62,202 nucleotides of DNA, from the NCBI GenBank assembly GCA_027619595.1, contig JAQCHP010000010.1:1-62202 (forward strand), in the 5' to 3' direction. The translations under genes were made by a program, and so were the position numbers. Shown piece after piece: positions 1-7,937 of the stretch (positions are counted from its first letter, which is position 1; each line of letters begins with the position of its first letter). Source of the DNA: Planctomycetota bacterium. Its GTDB lineage: Bacteria > Planctomycetota > Planctomycetia > Pirellulales > Pirellulaceae. The notes below the pieces were generated by a model, which did no database searches, was not told the origin of the DNA, and was given only the letters and a program-made list of their open reading frames with translations.

Positions 1-124
1 GACTCACGACTTACATGGATTCTCTTATAGTGCAGCCACATCAATACCCGCCGCAATCGCCCAACGGCGAAAGGGCCGAGAACCGCCGCTAAGGCCGACC
101 GGCTGACCAGGGAGGAGTGGCTGG

Positions 125-676
125 CTATTTGACCGCGTCGAGGGCTGAAGCGAACGCTTTCATCCAAGCGGAGCACTCGCGCTTGAAACGGCAACAATAG
201 AGGTGATCGTCGATCACTAACGGTTCAGCGACATAGGTCGCGCCGCAAAACTCGGCGTCGAGGCGACATCGCGGTATCGTCGTCACGCGTCTACCGCGGA
301 GGACGTCGGCCGCTGCCAAAATTTCTATCCCGTGGCAAATCGACGCTACTAATTTCCGCTTCGCAAAAAAATGACGCGTGATCTCGATCAAATGTTGGTC
401 ATAGCGGAGGAATTCTGGCGCGCGTCCGCCCGGAAGCACCAGCGCTGCGTACTCGTCGGGATTCACGTCACGGAACGCTATGTCGGAATCCAGGTCGTAT
501 CCCGGCGTTTCGACCGTTACGTCCCAACCAGGATCATGGTGGTGTTGGACCAGGTGGTAGGTGCGCACCTCGGGAGCGGCTTTGACCACCTGGTGATCCT
601 CGCTCAACCGATAGAGGGGCACCATGGTGTCAATCACTTCCGCAGCGTCGCCAATAACTAATAGCACTTTGGCCAT
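125..676 (-). CDS. DJ-1/PfpI family protein
   Basis: 183 aa, class-I glutamine amidotransferase-like fold of the DJ-1/PfpI/ThiJ superfamily. The N-terminus AKVLLVIGDAAE is the first strand and turn. The nucleophile elbow is ASICHGIEIL, with the Cys of the family's catalytic or redox centre followed by His. A conserved LVLPGGRAPE segment lies in the middle. The ATG at 676 (MAKVLL) is preferred over the ATG six codons upstream because the conserved fold begins there. Family members include deglycases, proteases and stress proteins, so the substrate cannot be given. It is divergent from the next gene. Family assignment is firm; the activity is not known. Confidence 0.85.
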   Translation of the reverse strand: MAKVLLVIGDAAEVIDTMVPLYRLSEDHQVVKAAPEVRTYHLVQHHHDPGWDVTVETPGYDLDSDIAFRDVNPDEYAALVLPGGRAPEFLRYDQHLIEITRHFFAKRKLVASICHGIEILAAADVLRGRRVTTIPRCRLDAEFCGATYVAEPLVIDDHLYCCRFKRECSAWMKAFASALDAVK

Positions 677-857
677 AGATCGCCTCGATAACAACTACAC
701 ATTGCCGGGCCATGAAAATAAGTGATCTAATGCGATTGCCTTCTAAGCAAGCATCCCAGGCATCAACTGTACATCGCCTCATTGTCCGGTCAATGGCCCG
801 TTGACCCAGCTTTGACGGAAGGATAACCTACCCAAGCGCCGCTTCCCATACTTCCTC

Positions 858-1856
858 ATGAGGACCTCGGTCATGCTACCGCATTCACGTCGCCATGACT
901 CAATTTTTCAGTTGCTCGTCCTGTTTGCTGCAATGGTCTTCATTGGAAAAGCAGATCGGGTCTCCGGCCAGTCGCACGATGTCGACTTTAAACTACACCC
1001 CGGCCAGCTCGAAATTGTCGTCGACAAAAAACCGTTCGCAAATTACTTTTTTCAAAGCGAGGAGACGCCGCGCCCGTTTTTTGCCAATGTCAAGACGCCG
1101 TCAGGAATTCAGGCCACACGCAATCATCCGCCCATTCAGGATAAAGACCCTGTCGACCACGACACATATCATCCGGGCATTTGGCTTGCGTTTGGGGACA
1201 TGAGCGGGCATGACTCCTGGCGGCTCAAGGCAAAGGTTCAGCACGAAGAATTTGTCGAACAGCCTCAAGGCGGCCGTGGAGAGGGTACGTTTACCGTGCG
1301 GAATCGTTACCTGTCGAACGACGGAAAACAAGCCGTATGCGAGGAACTTTGTAAGTACTCGATCATTCCCGATGGGAAGGGGACGTATCTGATCTATGAC
1401 AGCCTATTTTCGTCTGACAAGGCAGATTTTTCATTTGGCGATCAGGAAGAGCTAGGGGCTGGACTGCGCATCAACACACAGGTCTCGGTCAAGTTTGGCA
1501 AAGGCCATATGACCAACGCCGAGGGTCTCAAGGATGGTGATCAAGTATGGGGGAAACAGTCCGATTGGCTCGACTACAGTGGGCTAGTCGACTCCACCTA
1601 TGTAGGAATTGCGATTATGCCTAGCCCGCAGAACTTCCGACGTAGTTGGTATCACGCGCGCGACTACGGTTTTGTGGCCGCTAATCCCTTCGGACGTGAA
1701 GCAATGAAGGCAGGAGAGAAGAGCGTCGTGACTGTCAAGAAAGGCGAAAAGTTCCGCCTGGGGTTTGGGTTCTATATCTATTCAGATGAGTCAGGCCAGC
1801 CCGTAGATATCGGGGCCGCGTACCAACAGTATCTAAAGCGGATTAAAACGCAGTGA
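858..1856 (+). CDS. DUF6807 (PmoA-family) secreted protein
   Basis: 332 aa. Residues about 14-37 form a signal peptide (hydrophobic FQLLVLFAAMVFIG, then VSGQ), so the protein is probably exported. The remainder matches what I recall of the DUF6807 or 'methane oxygenase PmoA' family of Planctomycetota: a DHDTYHPGIWLAFGD segment, an aromatic-rich WLDYSGLVDSTYVGIAI core and a YGFVAANPFGR motif near the C-terminus. The PmoA label is historical and no monooxygenase role is implied; relatives often sit near sugar-utilisation genes. An alternative ATG lies at 873. It is single-gene, with decayed DNA downstream. Function unknown. Confidence 0.75.
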   Translation: MRTSVMLPHSRRHDSIFQLLVLFAAMVFIGKADRVSGQSHDVDFKLHPGQLEIVVDKKPFANYFFQSEETPRPFFANVKTPSGIQATRNHPPIQDKDPVDHDTYHPGIWLAFGDMSGHDSWRLKAKVQHEEFVEQPQGGRGEGTFTVRNRYLSNDGKQAVCEELCKYSIIPDGKGTYLIYDSLFSSDKADFSFGDQEELGAGLRINTQVSVKFGKGHMTNAEGLKDGDQVWGKQSDWLDYSGLVDSTYVGIAIMPSPQNFRRSWYHARDYGFVAANPFGREAMKAGEKSVVTVKKGEKFRLGFGFYIYSDESGQPVDIGAAYQQYLKRIKTQ

Positions 1857-1939
1857 CGCCAAACTGGGGTCATCCACTGGATACCGGCAGCGTTATCCTG
1901 CCGGCAGCCACAACTCTCGAGTCTTAACACGCAGCCAAG

Positions 1940-2466
1940 TTGAAGTTGGTCTCCATTCGCCGACGAACGATCTTGAGTCTTGCAGCGTCCTTGCCAAACG
2001 TTGGGGCAAATGGGAATCCGTTCGCAGTTGCTGGTGCCATGGCCGCCAATGCCCATGGGCACCAACGCACTACCGCAGACGTGGATATTCTCATTCGACT
2101 TAACGATTTGGAGCGATTTAAGGCGGTGCACTTGGATTTGGAGTGGGTCGAAAAGTTTGCCCTGAAGAAGTTGCGACGAAGGCCGACGACGGTATTCCTT
2201 ACATTGCACTCAAGACCCTGCTGGAATTAAAGCTCGCGAACGGGATGACGGCACCACATCGTCCACGTGATTTGGACGACGCCATACAACTCATCCGTTG
2301 CAATCAATTGCAACTCGATTATGCCGAATCACTCAACCCATTCGCTGCCGAGAAATTTTGCGATTTGTGGAGTCCGGCAAGGTCTGGAAATCGCTTGCGC
2401 TTTGGTCGTACGAACAAGGTGGACAATCGCGCGAGCGTCGAGGCACCGGGTTCAGGGATCGGATGA
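1940..2466 (+). pseudogene. broken nucleotidyltransferase-like gene (copy 1)
   Basis: Two frames together give the two ends of one protein. From 1940 the first frame reads FAVAGAMAANAHGH, then RTTADVDILI, the GG/DxD-like core of a minimal or AbiEii-type nucleotidyltransferase. Around 2150-2165 homology jumps to another frame, which reads ADDGIPYIALKTLLELKL, then MTAPHRPRDLDDAIQLI, the usual C-terminal half of the same family. The middle, normally about 40-60 residues, is missing, so this is a deletion plus frameshift. No usable start codon context is seen (TTG at 1940). Inference: an inactivated accessory gene, possibly from an abortive-infection or toxin-antitoxin setting. Confidence 0.6.
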
Positions 2467-2546
2467 ATTTGAAGCACGCCTCACTGGCCAATGAGGACGT
2501 CACTCACATCCCAGCCCAATAAGTGTAAGGTGTGATCGTCCGTCAA

Positions 2547-2680
2547 TCAGCGCTGGATTCCGTCGTGGTTAAACGTCAATCGCTCGTGATCGATACCCAT
2601 TAAATGCAGCATCGTTGCGCGGAGGTCGTGTACGGTGATCACGTCTTCAGTTACTGGCTCCAGCCCCTCCAGTTCAATCT
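2547..2680 (-). pseudogene. C-terminal remnant of a DUF1501/sulfatase-like protein
   Basis: The minus-strand frame ending at 2547 contains [20 protein letters not shown] then [10 protein letters not shown]. This strongly resembles the C-terminus of planctomycete DUF1501 proteins (HDLHATMLHLLGLDH..LTY). Only about 40 residues of it are present and nothing upstream on the strand continues the family; the frame runs straight into the transposase-like remnant. It is therefore a stump left after rearrangement rather than a gene. Confidence 0.55.
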
Positions 2681-2874
2681 GCTCGGACTTGCGAGAGAAA
2701 CGACCACCCCATGCAGACAAAACAAGCAGCCATGCTTTTGAAAAATGCCTTCGATGCGTTCGCACGAAAGAACTTCAGCGAACGGGAGGCCTTCAGCGCC
2801 AAGAAACGCATCGACAATTTCCCGAAAACCACGACTGTGACGGCGTGGGAAATTTGGTATTGATGCACCCATGA
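2675..2874 (-). mobile_element. IS4-type transposase N-terminal fragment
   Basis: On the minus strand one frame reads [20 protein letters not shown], then [11 protein letters not shown], and a second frame continues with [10 protein letters not shown]. This order (LPFA.VL, then E.IE..F...G, then LWAFLSQV) matches the N-terminus of IS4-family transposases as I remember them from planctomycetes. The rest of the transposase, its DDE residues and terminal inverted repeats are absent, and a frameshift separates the two pieces. The fragment lies between two broken nucleotidyltransferase-like genes and abuts a DUF1501 stump, which suggests an old insertion-mediated deletion. Confidence 0.45.
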
Positions 2875-2952
2875 AAAAAACCTCCAATCGGCACGACACA
2901 ACATCATGACGGGCTACGCGATGCGGGCGAACGCATCGAAATCGCCACACGC

Positions 2953-3352
2953 ATGCGGACCATAGGGAAATTTCAAACTCCGCTAGACGGAGTGACACCC
3001 GGAGTGAGTGTGGGCTTTCTCTCTCGTCGATCAGAGGGAATCACAAGATTCCTAGACGGGCCAGAGGCAAAATTGCGGGACTTCGTGCATGTTGTCTTTA
3101 CTGGAAAGAAGGTTCGCGATGAGTATTCGGAGCCGGTACCAGGTATTGAAGAATTTGAGTGGATCGAAGAGGCTCGCACCCTGCCTTTCGAGCGATTGAC
3201 CCTTGATGAAACTGACTTCATTCCAAAGAAAGGACCAAGTACACCTACTTGATATGATTCCGATTGGACTTATCGATGCGACGTGGCTTGATCGATTTTC
3301 GCCTGACCTACGAGTACGATTGCAGGAGCTGCTAGAAGATCCTGACGGTTGA
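2953..3352 (+). pseudogene. broken nucleotidyltransferase-like gene (copy 2)
   Basis: The first frame (2953 to about 3235) carries FLDGPEAKLRDFVHVVFTGK and then KVRDEYSEPVPGIEE, typical of the second half of minimal nucleotidyltransferase-like proteins of planctomycetes. It stops early at 3252. Another frame continues the homology without loss (DQVHLLDMIPIGLIDATWLD, then LRVRLQELLEDPDG) to a stop at 3350-3352. A single small indel near 3230 therefore explains the break. The N-terminal catalytic GSxxxxD part is not found upstream. With copy 1 and the transposase scrap it forms one decayed block. Confidence 0.6.
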
Positions 3353-3485
3353 CGGCCTAACAGGAACTACGACATCCGGTTTGGAGAGTGTGGCTGCGCC
3401 GGGTGCCTTCCGTAATGACAACAGAACTGTTAAATTCGGCATTGCATTTCCACCCTTCGCGTTTGCCAATTTGGGATCCGCTGCC

Positions 3486-3917
3486 ATGTCGCAACAATCT
3501 TCTTCCGAAAAACCTTGGTATCACGAAGGGTTACGCTTTAAGTGTACGCAATGTGGCGATTGCTGTACGGGTGCGCCAGGATTCGTATGGGTGAACAAGC
3601 AAGAGATTGCCGATCTGGCCGCCACCGTCAAAATGGACGTCGCCGCGTTCGAGCGTCAATACGTGCGGGATATTGGCATCCGAAAGAGTCTCAAGGAATA
3701 CGAAAATGGCGACTGTGTTTTCCTTGACCCCCAAACCCGCGGCTGCGGCGTGTACCAGGCCCGCCCCCGACAGTGTCGTACTTGGCCGTTTTGGGACTCG
3801 AACTTGGCCTCTCCAGAATCTTGGGCCCAAACCGCGGAAGTTTGCCCCGGCTGCGATAAAGGAAAACTGCACTCGATCGAACACATCGACGAGCAACGGT
3901 CGAAACTCCGCCTCTAG
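3486..3917 (+). CDS. YkgJ-type zinc/iron-chelating Cys-cluster protein
   Basis: 143 aa. Cys motifs CTQCGDCCTG near the N-terminus, CVFLDPQTRGCGVY, RPRQCRTWPFW and VCPGCDKG fit the CxxCxxCC-type cluster of the YkgJ family (putative Fe-S or zinc binding). The ATG at 3486 (MSQQSS) starts shortly before the domain; the longer frame upstream has no family match. Proteins of this family are common single genes in planctomycetes and proteobacteria; their function is not established. Confidence 0.85.
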   Translation: MSQQSSSEKPWYHEGLRFKCTQCGDCCTGAPGFVWVNKQEIADLAATVKMDVAAFERQYVRDIGIRKSLKEYENGDCVFLDPQTRGCGVYQARPRQCRTWPFWDSNLASPESWAQTAEVCPGCDKGKLHSIEHIDEQRSKLRL

Positions 3918-4165
3918 ATAGCCGGTCGAAAATTTACCGGTGCCGGAACTGCTTCGCCCGAACAGGCACGAACCACCACCCACATGGGGGGTGCTGGTGT
4001 GGTGGTGTGGGGGGGGTTGTTCATTCCAGTAAAGTGGGCGGCAATTCGATGAAACTCGGGCTACTGATCCCTTTATTCGAATTATTGAAGTTCTACCGGT
4101 CATTCCGACGATACCGGTTATGCCGAAGTTTTTTGAGAGGCAGCAGGCTCGCGTAATCAGTCGGG
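3918..4165. other. intergenic, no gene seen
   Basis: Non-coding stretch between the YkgJ-type gene and the HU promoter. The only structure I see is a purine/pyrimidine-asymmetric patch at about 3965-4017 (CCACCACCC followed by GTGGTGTGG and a run of eight G), which could fold back on itself. No T tract follows, so it is not a standard terminator. Confidence 0.5.
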
Positions 4166-4190
4166 GTCAGATTCCGCTCGGAATCTTGAC
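4166..4190. promoter_or_regulatory. inverted repeat overlapping the HU -35 box
   Basis: GATTCCG (4170-4176) and CGGAATC (4179-4185) are a perfect 7-bp inverted repeat with a 2-nt centre, extended by GTCA/TGAC with one bulged T. The right arm runs into the TTGACA of the HU promoter, so a repressor bound here would block the -35 element. A REP-like or insertion-derived origin is also possible. Confidence 0.45.
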
Positions 4191-4214
4191 ACTAGTGCTT
4201 ACGCCACCTACACT
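4186..4214 (+). promoter_or_regulatory. sigma-70-type promoter for the HU gene
   Basis: TTGACA at 4186-4191 and TACACT at 4209-4214 with a 17-bp spacer. The expected start point is near 4221, about 80 bp before the HU GTG. A near-consensus -35 with ideal spacing suits a highly expressed nucleoid protein. Confidence 0.55.
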
Positions 4215-4300
4215 TGGAGCGATTGTCCGCTCGACTTAGAGGGGACTCAGCCCACTGTTCCGGCGACCGTAAAGGTCTGCCGCTCTCTTGGAGCTCGGCC

Positions 4301-4672
4301 GTGACCAAGAAAGAGATTGTCAAAACTATCTCGGATGATATTGGACTCACGCAACTCAAGACTAAAGAGATTGTGCAAAAGACGTTTAATGCCATAGTCG
4401 AAACGCTGGTGGAGGACGGCCGAATCGAGTTGCGGAATTTTGGCGTATTTGAGGTCAAGAAGCGAGCTGCTCGAAAGGCAAGAAATCCACGCACGGGTGC
4501 CAAGGTGGAAGTACCCGAAAAATTCGTGGTGACGTTTAAGCCGGGTAAGGAAATGGAAGAGCGAGTGCGAGAACTAGAATCTGCTAAACAGGCCCGATTA
4601 AAGGCCCAGGCGGAAGCGGCAAACTCGCATCTGATTCGGCGCCCACCCCCATCGGGCGATTTGTTGCGATAG
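4301..4672 (+). CDS. HU-family DNA-binding protein
   Basis: 123 aa from the GTG at 4301 ([11 protein letters not shown]), where the HU/IHF family normally starts; the longer frame to 4214 lacks homology and would cover the promoter. Helices at residues 1-40 are followed by the beta core [15 protein letters not shown] and the DNA-binding arm [18 protein letters not shown], with the family RNP motif present. After position ~90 it carries a charged extension ending in an RRPPPSGD tail, longer than the 90 aa of typical HU. Binds and bends DNA in the nucleoid. It stands just before a small lipoprotein gene in the same direction. Confidence 0.92.
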   Translation: MTKKEIVKTISDDIGLTQLKTKEIVQKTFNAIVETLVEDGRIELRNFGVFEVKKRAARKARNPRTGAKVEVPEKFVVTFKPGKEMEERVRELESAKQARLKAQAEAANSHLIRRPPPSGDLLR

Positions 4673-4726
4673 GGTTACGGTAGGATCACAGTGACGACGG
4701 GCTGGAATTCAAGGAGGGATTTCGAG

Positions 4727-4945
4727 ATGCAACGAATTATTCTCTGTACGCTCTTAGCGACCATGCTAGCGGCACAGACGGGGTGTCTCATCCCCATGTA
4801 TTCGGGCGACCCAGCGCGTCGTACGCGGCAGCTTATTTTCACCTCCGAAAACCTGCGTAACATCATGGATGAGTGGGAGCGGTTCTGGTTTCTGGACCAG
4901 CCGAGCCATAATACGCCGTATCGGACCCACGGGGGCGTGATCTAG
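4727..4945 (+). CDS. small predicted lipoprotein, planctomycete-type
   Basis: 72 aa. A strong Shine-Dalgarno (AAGGAGG at 4711-4717) 9 bp before the ATG at 4727 fixes the start (MQRIIL). A hydrophobic signal (IILCTLLATMLAAQTGC) ends in a lipobox-like AAQTGC, so Cys18 is probably lipidated. The mature part carries LRNIMDEWERFWFLDQPSHN and ends THGGVI, a pattern I associate with a short conserved planctomycete protein. No function known. It sits between HU and pyrD. Confidence 0.75.
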   Translation: MQRIILCTLLATMLAAQTGCLIPMYSGDPARRTRQLIFTSENLRNIMDEWERFWFLDQPSHNTPYRTHGGVI

Positions 4946-5019
4946 TTCGCGACCATTCCCACGGGTGACTGCCATGCAGCTTTCGGGCTAAAGTGGGTGT
5001 CACTGGAGGGGAGTAGAAG

Positions 5020-5943
5020 ATGGCCGGCGACCACGAGATCGATTTACGGGTGCAGATCGGCAGTAGCCTGACCCTGCCGAACCCAATCCTCGTTGCTTCG
5101 GGGACGTTTGGTTATGCGCAAGAGATGTCTCGTTGGGTGGACGTGGGACGTTTAGGCGGGATGATCCCCAAGACGATCACCCCCTTCCATCGCCCCGGCA
5201 ACTCCCCCTGGCGAACCGTGGAAACGGCGGCGGGAATGCTCAATGCGATTGGGCTCGACAACGACGGAATCGACGGCTTTCTCACCCAGCATCTGCCCCA
5301 TTTCTTGCCACTTGCCTGCCCTTTGATCGTGAGCATTGCGGGCGCGTCCCCTGACGACTACGTGCAAATGACGCGACGGCTCAGTTGCGAGCCCGGAATC
5401 TCCGCTCTGGAACTTAATTTATCCTGTCCTAACGTCGCCGGCGGAGTTGACTTCGGAATCGAACCGAACACAGGCTCGCGACTTGTCGAACAGGTTCGTG
5501 CCGCGACCCAACTTCCCCTGATGGCGAAACTAACCCCCAACGTGTCCAATATCGCCGACATTGCCCGGGCGGCGGAAGATGCGGGCGCTGATGGCATTTC
5601 GGTGATCAATACACTCCTGGCGATGGCTGTTGACTGGCGAAAACGCAAGCCCATGCTGGGAAATGTGCTCGGCGGGCTCAGTGGCCCGGCAATAAAGCCG
5701 GTCGCCCTACGGTGCGTCTATCAAGTAGCGAAAGCCGTATCGATCCCCGTGATCGGGATCGGAGGAATTGCTTCGATTGACGACGTGATGGAGTTTCTCG
5801 TCACAGGCGCTTCCGCGGTGCAGATCGGCACCGCAAATTTCCTCGACCCGACGCTCTCCCTGCGCATCTTGGACGATTTGCCCAATGCGTTACGATACTT
5901 GGGAGCGCGGAGCGTAGCCGAAGTTGTTGGGACGCTACAGTAA
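5020..5943 (+). CDS. pyrD: dihydroorotate dehydrogenase, class 1B catalytic subunit
   Basis: 307 aa, TIM-barrel FMN enzyme oxidising dihydroorotate to orotate in pyrimidine synthesis. N-terminal [15 protein letters not shown], the active-site loop LELNLSCPN with Cys136 as the class 1 catalytic base, Lys in LMAKLTPN, and the FMN phosphate-binding [10 protein letters not shown] and [10 protein letters not shown] segments are all present. Length and the catalytic Cys match class 1 and not the Ser-based class 2. Class 1B enzymes pair with PyrK (FAD, 2Fe-2S); no pyrK is in the window, so the electron partner is unlinked. The ATG at 5020 has GGAGGGGAG upstream. Confidence 0.93.
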   Translation: MAGDHEIDLRVQIGSSLTLPNPILVASGTFGYAQEMSRWVDVGRLGGMIPKTITPFHRPGNSPWRTVETAAGMLNAIGLDNDGIDGFLTQHLPHFLPLACPLIVSIAGASPDDYVQMTRRLSCEPGISALELNLSCPNVAGGVDFGIEPNTGSRLVEQVRAATQLPLMAKLTPNVSNIADIARAAEDAGADGISVINTLLAMAVDWRKRKPMLGNVLGGLSGPAIKPVALRCVYQVAKAVSIPVIGIGGIASIDDVMEFLVTGASAVQIGTANFLDPTLSLRILDDLPNALRYLGARSVAEVVGTLQ

Positions 5944-6025
5944 AGCCCTTAGAAAGAATAGCATCCAGCAATCGACTGAGGCGAAGCACGCCCGGGTTCG
6001 CCGGAATGGGTGCGAAAGGACAACG

Positions 6026-7006
6026 ATGCGAGTACTGTCTGGGATTCAACCCACTGGGAGGTTCCATTGGGGAAATTACTTCGGAGCCATACGTCAGTAT
6101 ATTGCCCTACAACACGAAGGAGATGCCCTCTATTTTATCGCCAATTTGCACGCCTTGACCACGGTCCGAGATGCGGCGCAACTACAGCAAAATGGATTGG
6201 ACGCAGCCATCGATCTACTTGCGCTGGGACTGGACCCGAATCGAGCAACATTATTCCTACAGTCCGATGTCCCAGAAGTATCCGAACTCTGCTGGATCCT
6301 TATGTCCGGCGCATCATTTGGCCTCCTCGAACGATGCCACGCCTATAAAGACAAAGTTGCCCGCGGCGTAAAACCCGGCGTAGGACTTTTTACCTATCCG
6401 GTTCTCATGGCTGCCGACATCCTGGCGTACGACTCGAATGTCGTACCCGTCGGAGAAGACCAAGTACAACATATTGAGGTGACAAGAGACTTGGCGAGCA
6501 GTTTCAACCACCAATATGGCGAGACACTTCTCTTGCCAACGGCCCGGCTCGTATCGGATGCCGCGAGGGTGCCCGGTACCGACGGTCAGAAAATGTCGAA
6601 GAGCTACCGAAACACCCTCGATATTTTTGCCGATGCCAAAGTCCAACGCAAGGAAATTATGGGTATTCAAACCGATTCGCGGCCGATGGAGCAGCCCAAG
6701 GACCCCGACACGGACCACCTCTTCCAACTCTATTCTTTGTTTGCGTCAAATTCCGATCGAGACGCCATGGCAGCCCGGTATTGGGCCGGTGGATTTGGGT
6801 ATGGCGACATCAAAAAATCGATTGCCGATTTGTCAGGCGATTATTTTGCCGAAGCGCGTGCCCACCGCAACGAGATTGCGGCGGCACCACAAAAGGTTCA
6901 CGAAATCTTGCAAGATGGGGCGTCGCGCGCACGCGCCAAGGCGAGTGAAGTTCTGCTACGAGTAAAAAACGCATGCGGACTTCGTACGTTATCACCAAAA
7001 TCGTAA
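6026..7006 (+). CDS. trpS: tryptophanyl-tRNA synthetase
   Basis: 326 aa class I aminoacyl-tRNA synthetase charging tRNA-Trp. It has the HIGH-type signature PTGRFHWGN (residues 9-17), the tryptophan-recognition region [30 protein letters not shown] and the KMSKS loop (189-193). The ATG at 6026 ([11 protein letters not shown]) matches the family start; the upstream in-frame extension overlaps pyrD and lacks homology. It is followed 18 bp later by acpS, so the two are probably co-transcribed. Length is normal for the bacterial enzyme. Confidence 0.95.
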   Translation: MRVLSGIQPTGRFHWGNYFGAIRQYIALQHEGDALYFIANLHALTTVRDAAQLQQNGLDAAIDLLALGLDPNRATLFLQSDVPEVSELCWILMSGASFGLLERCHAYKDKVARGVKPGVGLFTYPVLMAADILAYDSNVVPVGEDQVQHIEVTRDLASSFNHQYGETLLLPTARLVSDAARVPGTDGQKMSKSYRNTLDIFADAKVQRKEIMGIQTDSRPMEQPKDPDTDHLFQLYSLFASNSDRDAMAARYWAGGFGYGDIKKSIADLSGDYFAEARAHRNEIAAAPQKVHEILQDGASRARAKASEVLLRVKNACGLRTLSPKS

Positions 7007-7024
7007 CGCCAGGAATTTTCTGCC

Positions 7025-7411
7025 ATGCGCGTCATCGGCATTGGAACCGACATTATCGAGTGCCTTCGTATCGCTCAAATGATTGAACGGCACGGCGATC
7101 AATTCATCAATCGAGTCTATACGGACTACGAAATGGAGTATTGCCGAGCGAGAAAAGCCTCCACCCAACATTATGCCGGTCGTTGGGCGGCCAAAGAAGC
7201 AGTGCTCAAAGCACTCGGCACCGGTTGGATCCGTGGTATTACGTGGCGCGACGTCGAAGTTCGTAACCATGTGGGCGGCAAGCCGACCATCGCGCTCGCC
7301 GGCGGAGCACGCGAAACCTGTGAAAAATTGGGCATCGTCGATATGCAAATCAGCATTTCGCATTGCCGAACACATGCCACAGCCTTTGCCATCGCGATTG
7401 GCGCGTCCTAA
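7025..7411 (+). CDS. acpS: holo-[acyl-carrier-protein] synthase
   Basis: 128 aa; transfers 4'-phosphopantetheine from CoA to apo-ACP. Mg-binding Asp in GIGTDIIE at the N-terminus and Glu in RWAAKEAVLKALGTG are the two family signatures; SISHCRTHATAFAIA is the C-terminal strand. The ATG at 7025 lies 18 bp after trpS. Complete and of normal length. Confidence 0.94.
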   Translation: MRVIGIGTDIIECLRIAQMIERHGDQFINRVYTDYEMEYCRARKASTQHYAGRWAAKEAVLKALGTGWIRGITWRDVEVRNHVGGKPTIALAGGARETCEKLGIVDMQISISHCRTHATAFAIAIGAS

Positions 7412-7653
7412 ATCTCCGGCCACATCACGACCGGAGACCAAAATAGCAATCGCTAGCGGCGACCGGTGACCACCCCGACCCTCGCTTTCAGCTCAGTTTT
7501 GATCCTGGCGGACGTTCGGCGGTCCCCATCACTTCACACCCCACCCCCTGCCGGCCTATACTTGGGGGGTGTCAGGTTACAGTCCACCCGACTCCACCCT
7601 CGGCGCATGGCCGATCTCCGTACGAAAACAAGACTCCAGGGAAAAAATACATC

Positions 7654-7824
7654 ATGTCACGCGTCAGCCAAATCGAAAAACTCATCGTGGTGAAGCAAGC
7701 ACTGATGGAAAAGTACGACCGACTAGCCCAAGCGCGAAATAGTGTTCCCGGCCGGTCACATATGACCCGCAAGGCCGAACACTATCGCAAACAAGTGGCA
7801 ACCTTAAAGCTCCTAGCCCGGTAG
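7654..7824 (+). CDS. 56-aa basic protein of planctomycete type
   Basis: A short frame encoding a 56-residue, Lys/Arg-rich, mostly helical protein: MSRVSQIEKLIVVKQALMEK at the start, then KYDRLAQARNSVPGRSHMT and a basic helix ending LLAR. Helix, short NSVPGR turn, helix suggests a small coiled hairpin. The pattern resembles a short conserved protein of Pirellulales that I recall without a function. No transmembrane segment and no cysteines. A large stem-loop follows its stop. Confidence 0.6.
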   Translation: MSRVSQIEKLIVVKQALMEKYDRLAQARNSVPGRSHMTRKAEHYRKQVATLKLLAR

Positions 7825-7840
7825 CGAACTGGCTGAGTTG

Positions 7841-7902
7841 ACCGACCACTAGTCCCGAAGGGCGCGAGTTCTTCCGGACATTCGCGCCGTTGCGTGGTCG
7901 GT
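7841..7902. other. two-tier stem-loop downstream of the 56-aa gene
   Basis: ACCGACCAC (7841-7849) pairs perfectly with GTGGTCGGT (7894-7902), and inside it GGCGCGA (7861-7867) pairs perfectly with TCGCGCC (7882-7888). No T run follows on either strand, so a classical rho-independent terminator is unlikely. It may be an RNA processing or mRNA-stability element in the 36-bp lead to the permease gene. Confidence 0.5.
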
Positions 7903-7937
7903 AGGCCGTCTCACCCCATCCTGGTCAGTTCGCAAAC

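Noticed and set aside
2-106. Open frame at the window's left edge ending in TGA at 104-106
   Set aside because: Only about 35 residues, no motif; cannot be told from chance.
3531-4103. 190-aa minus-strand frame opposite the YkgJ-type gene
   Set aside because: Antisense shadow of a clearly coding gene; His/Pro/Thr runs come from the GT-rich patch.
7499-7515. TTTGATCCTGGCGG-like string resembling the 16S rRNA 5' end
   Set aside because: Only about 13 matching bases; no further rRNA sequence follows.
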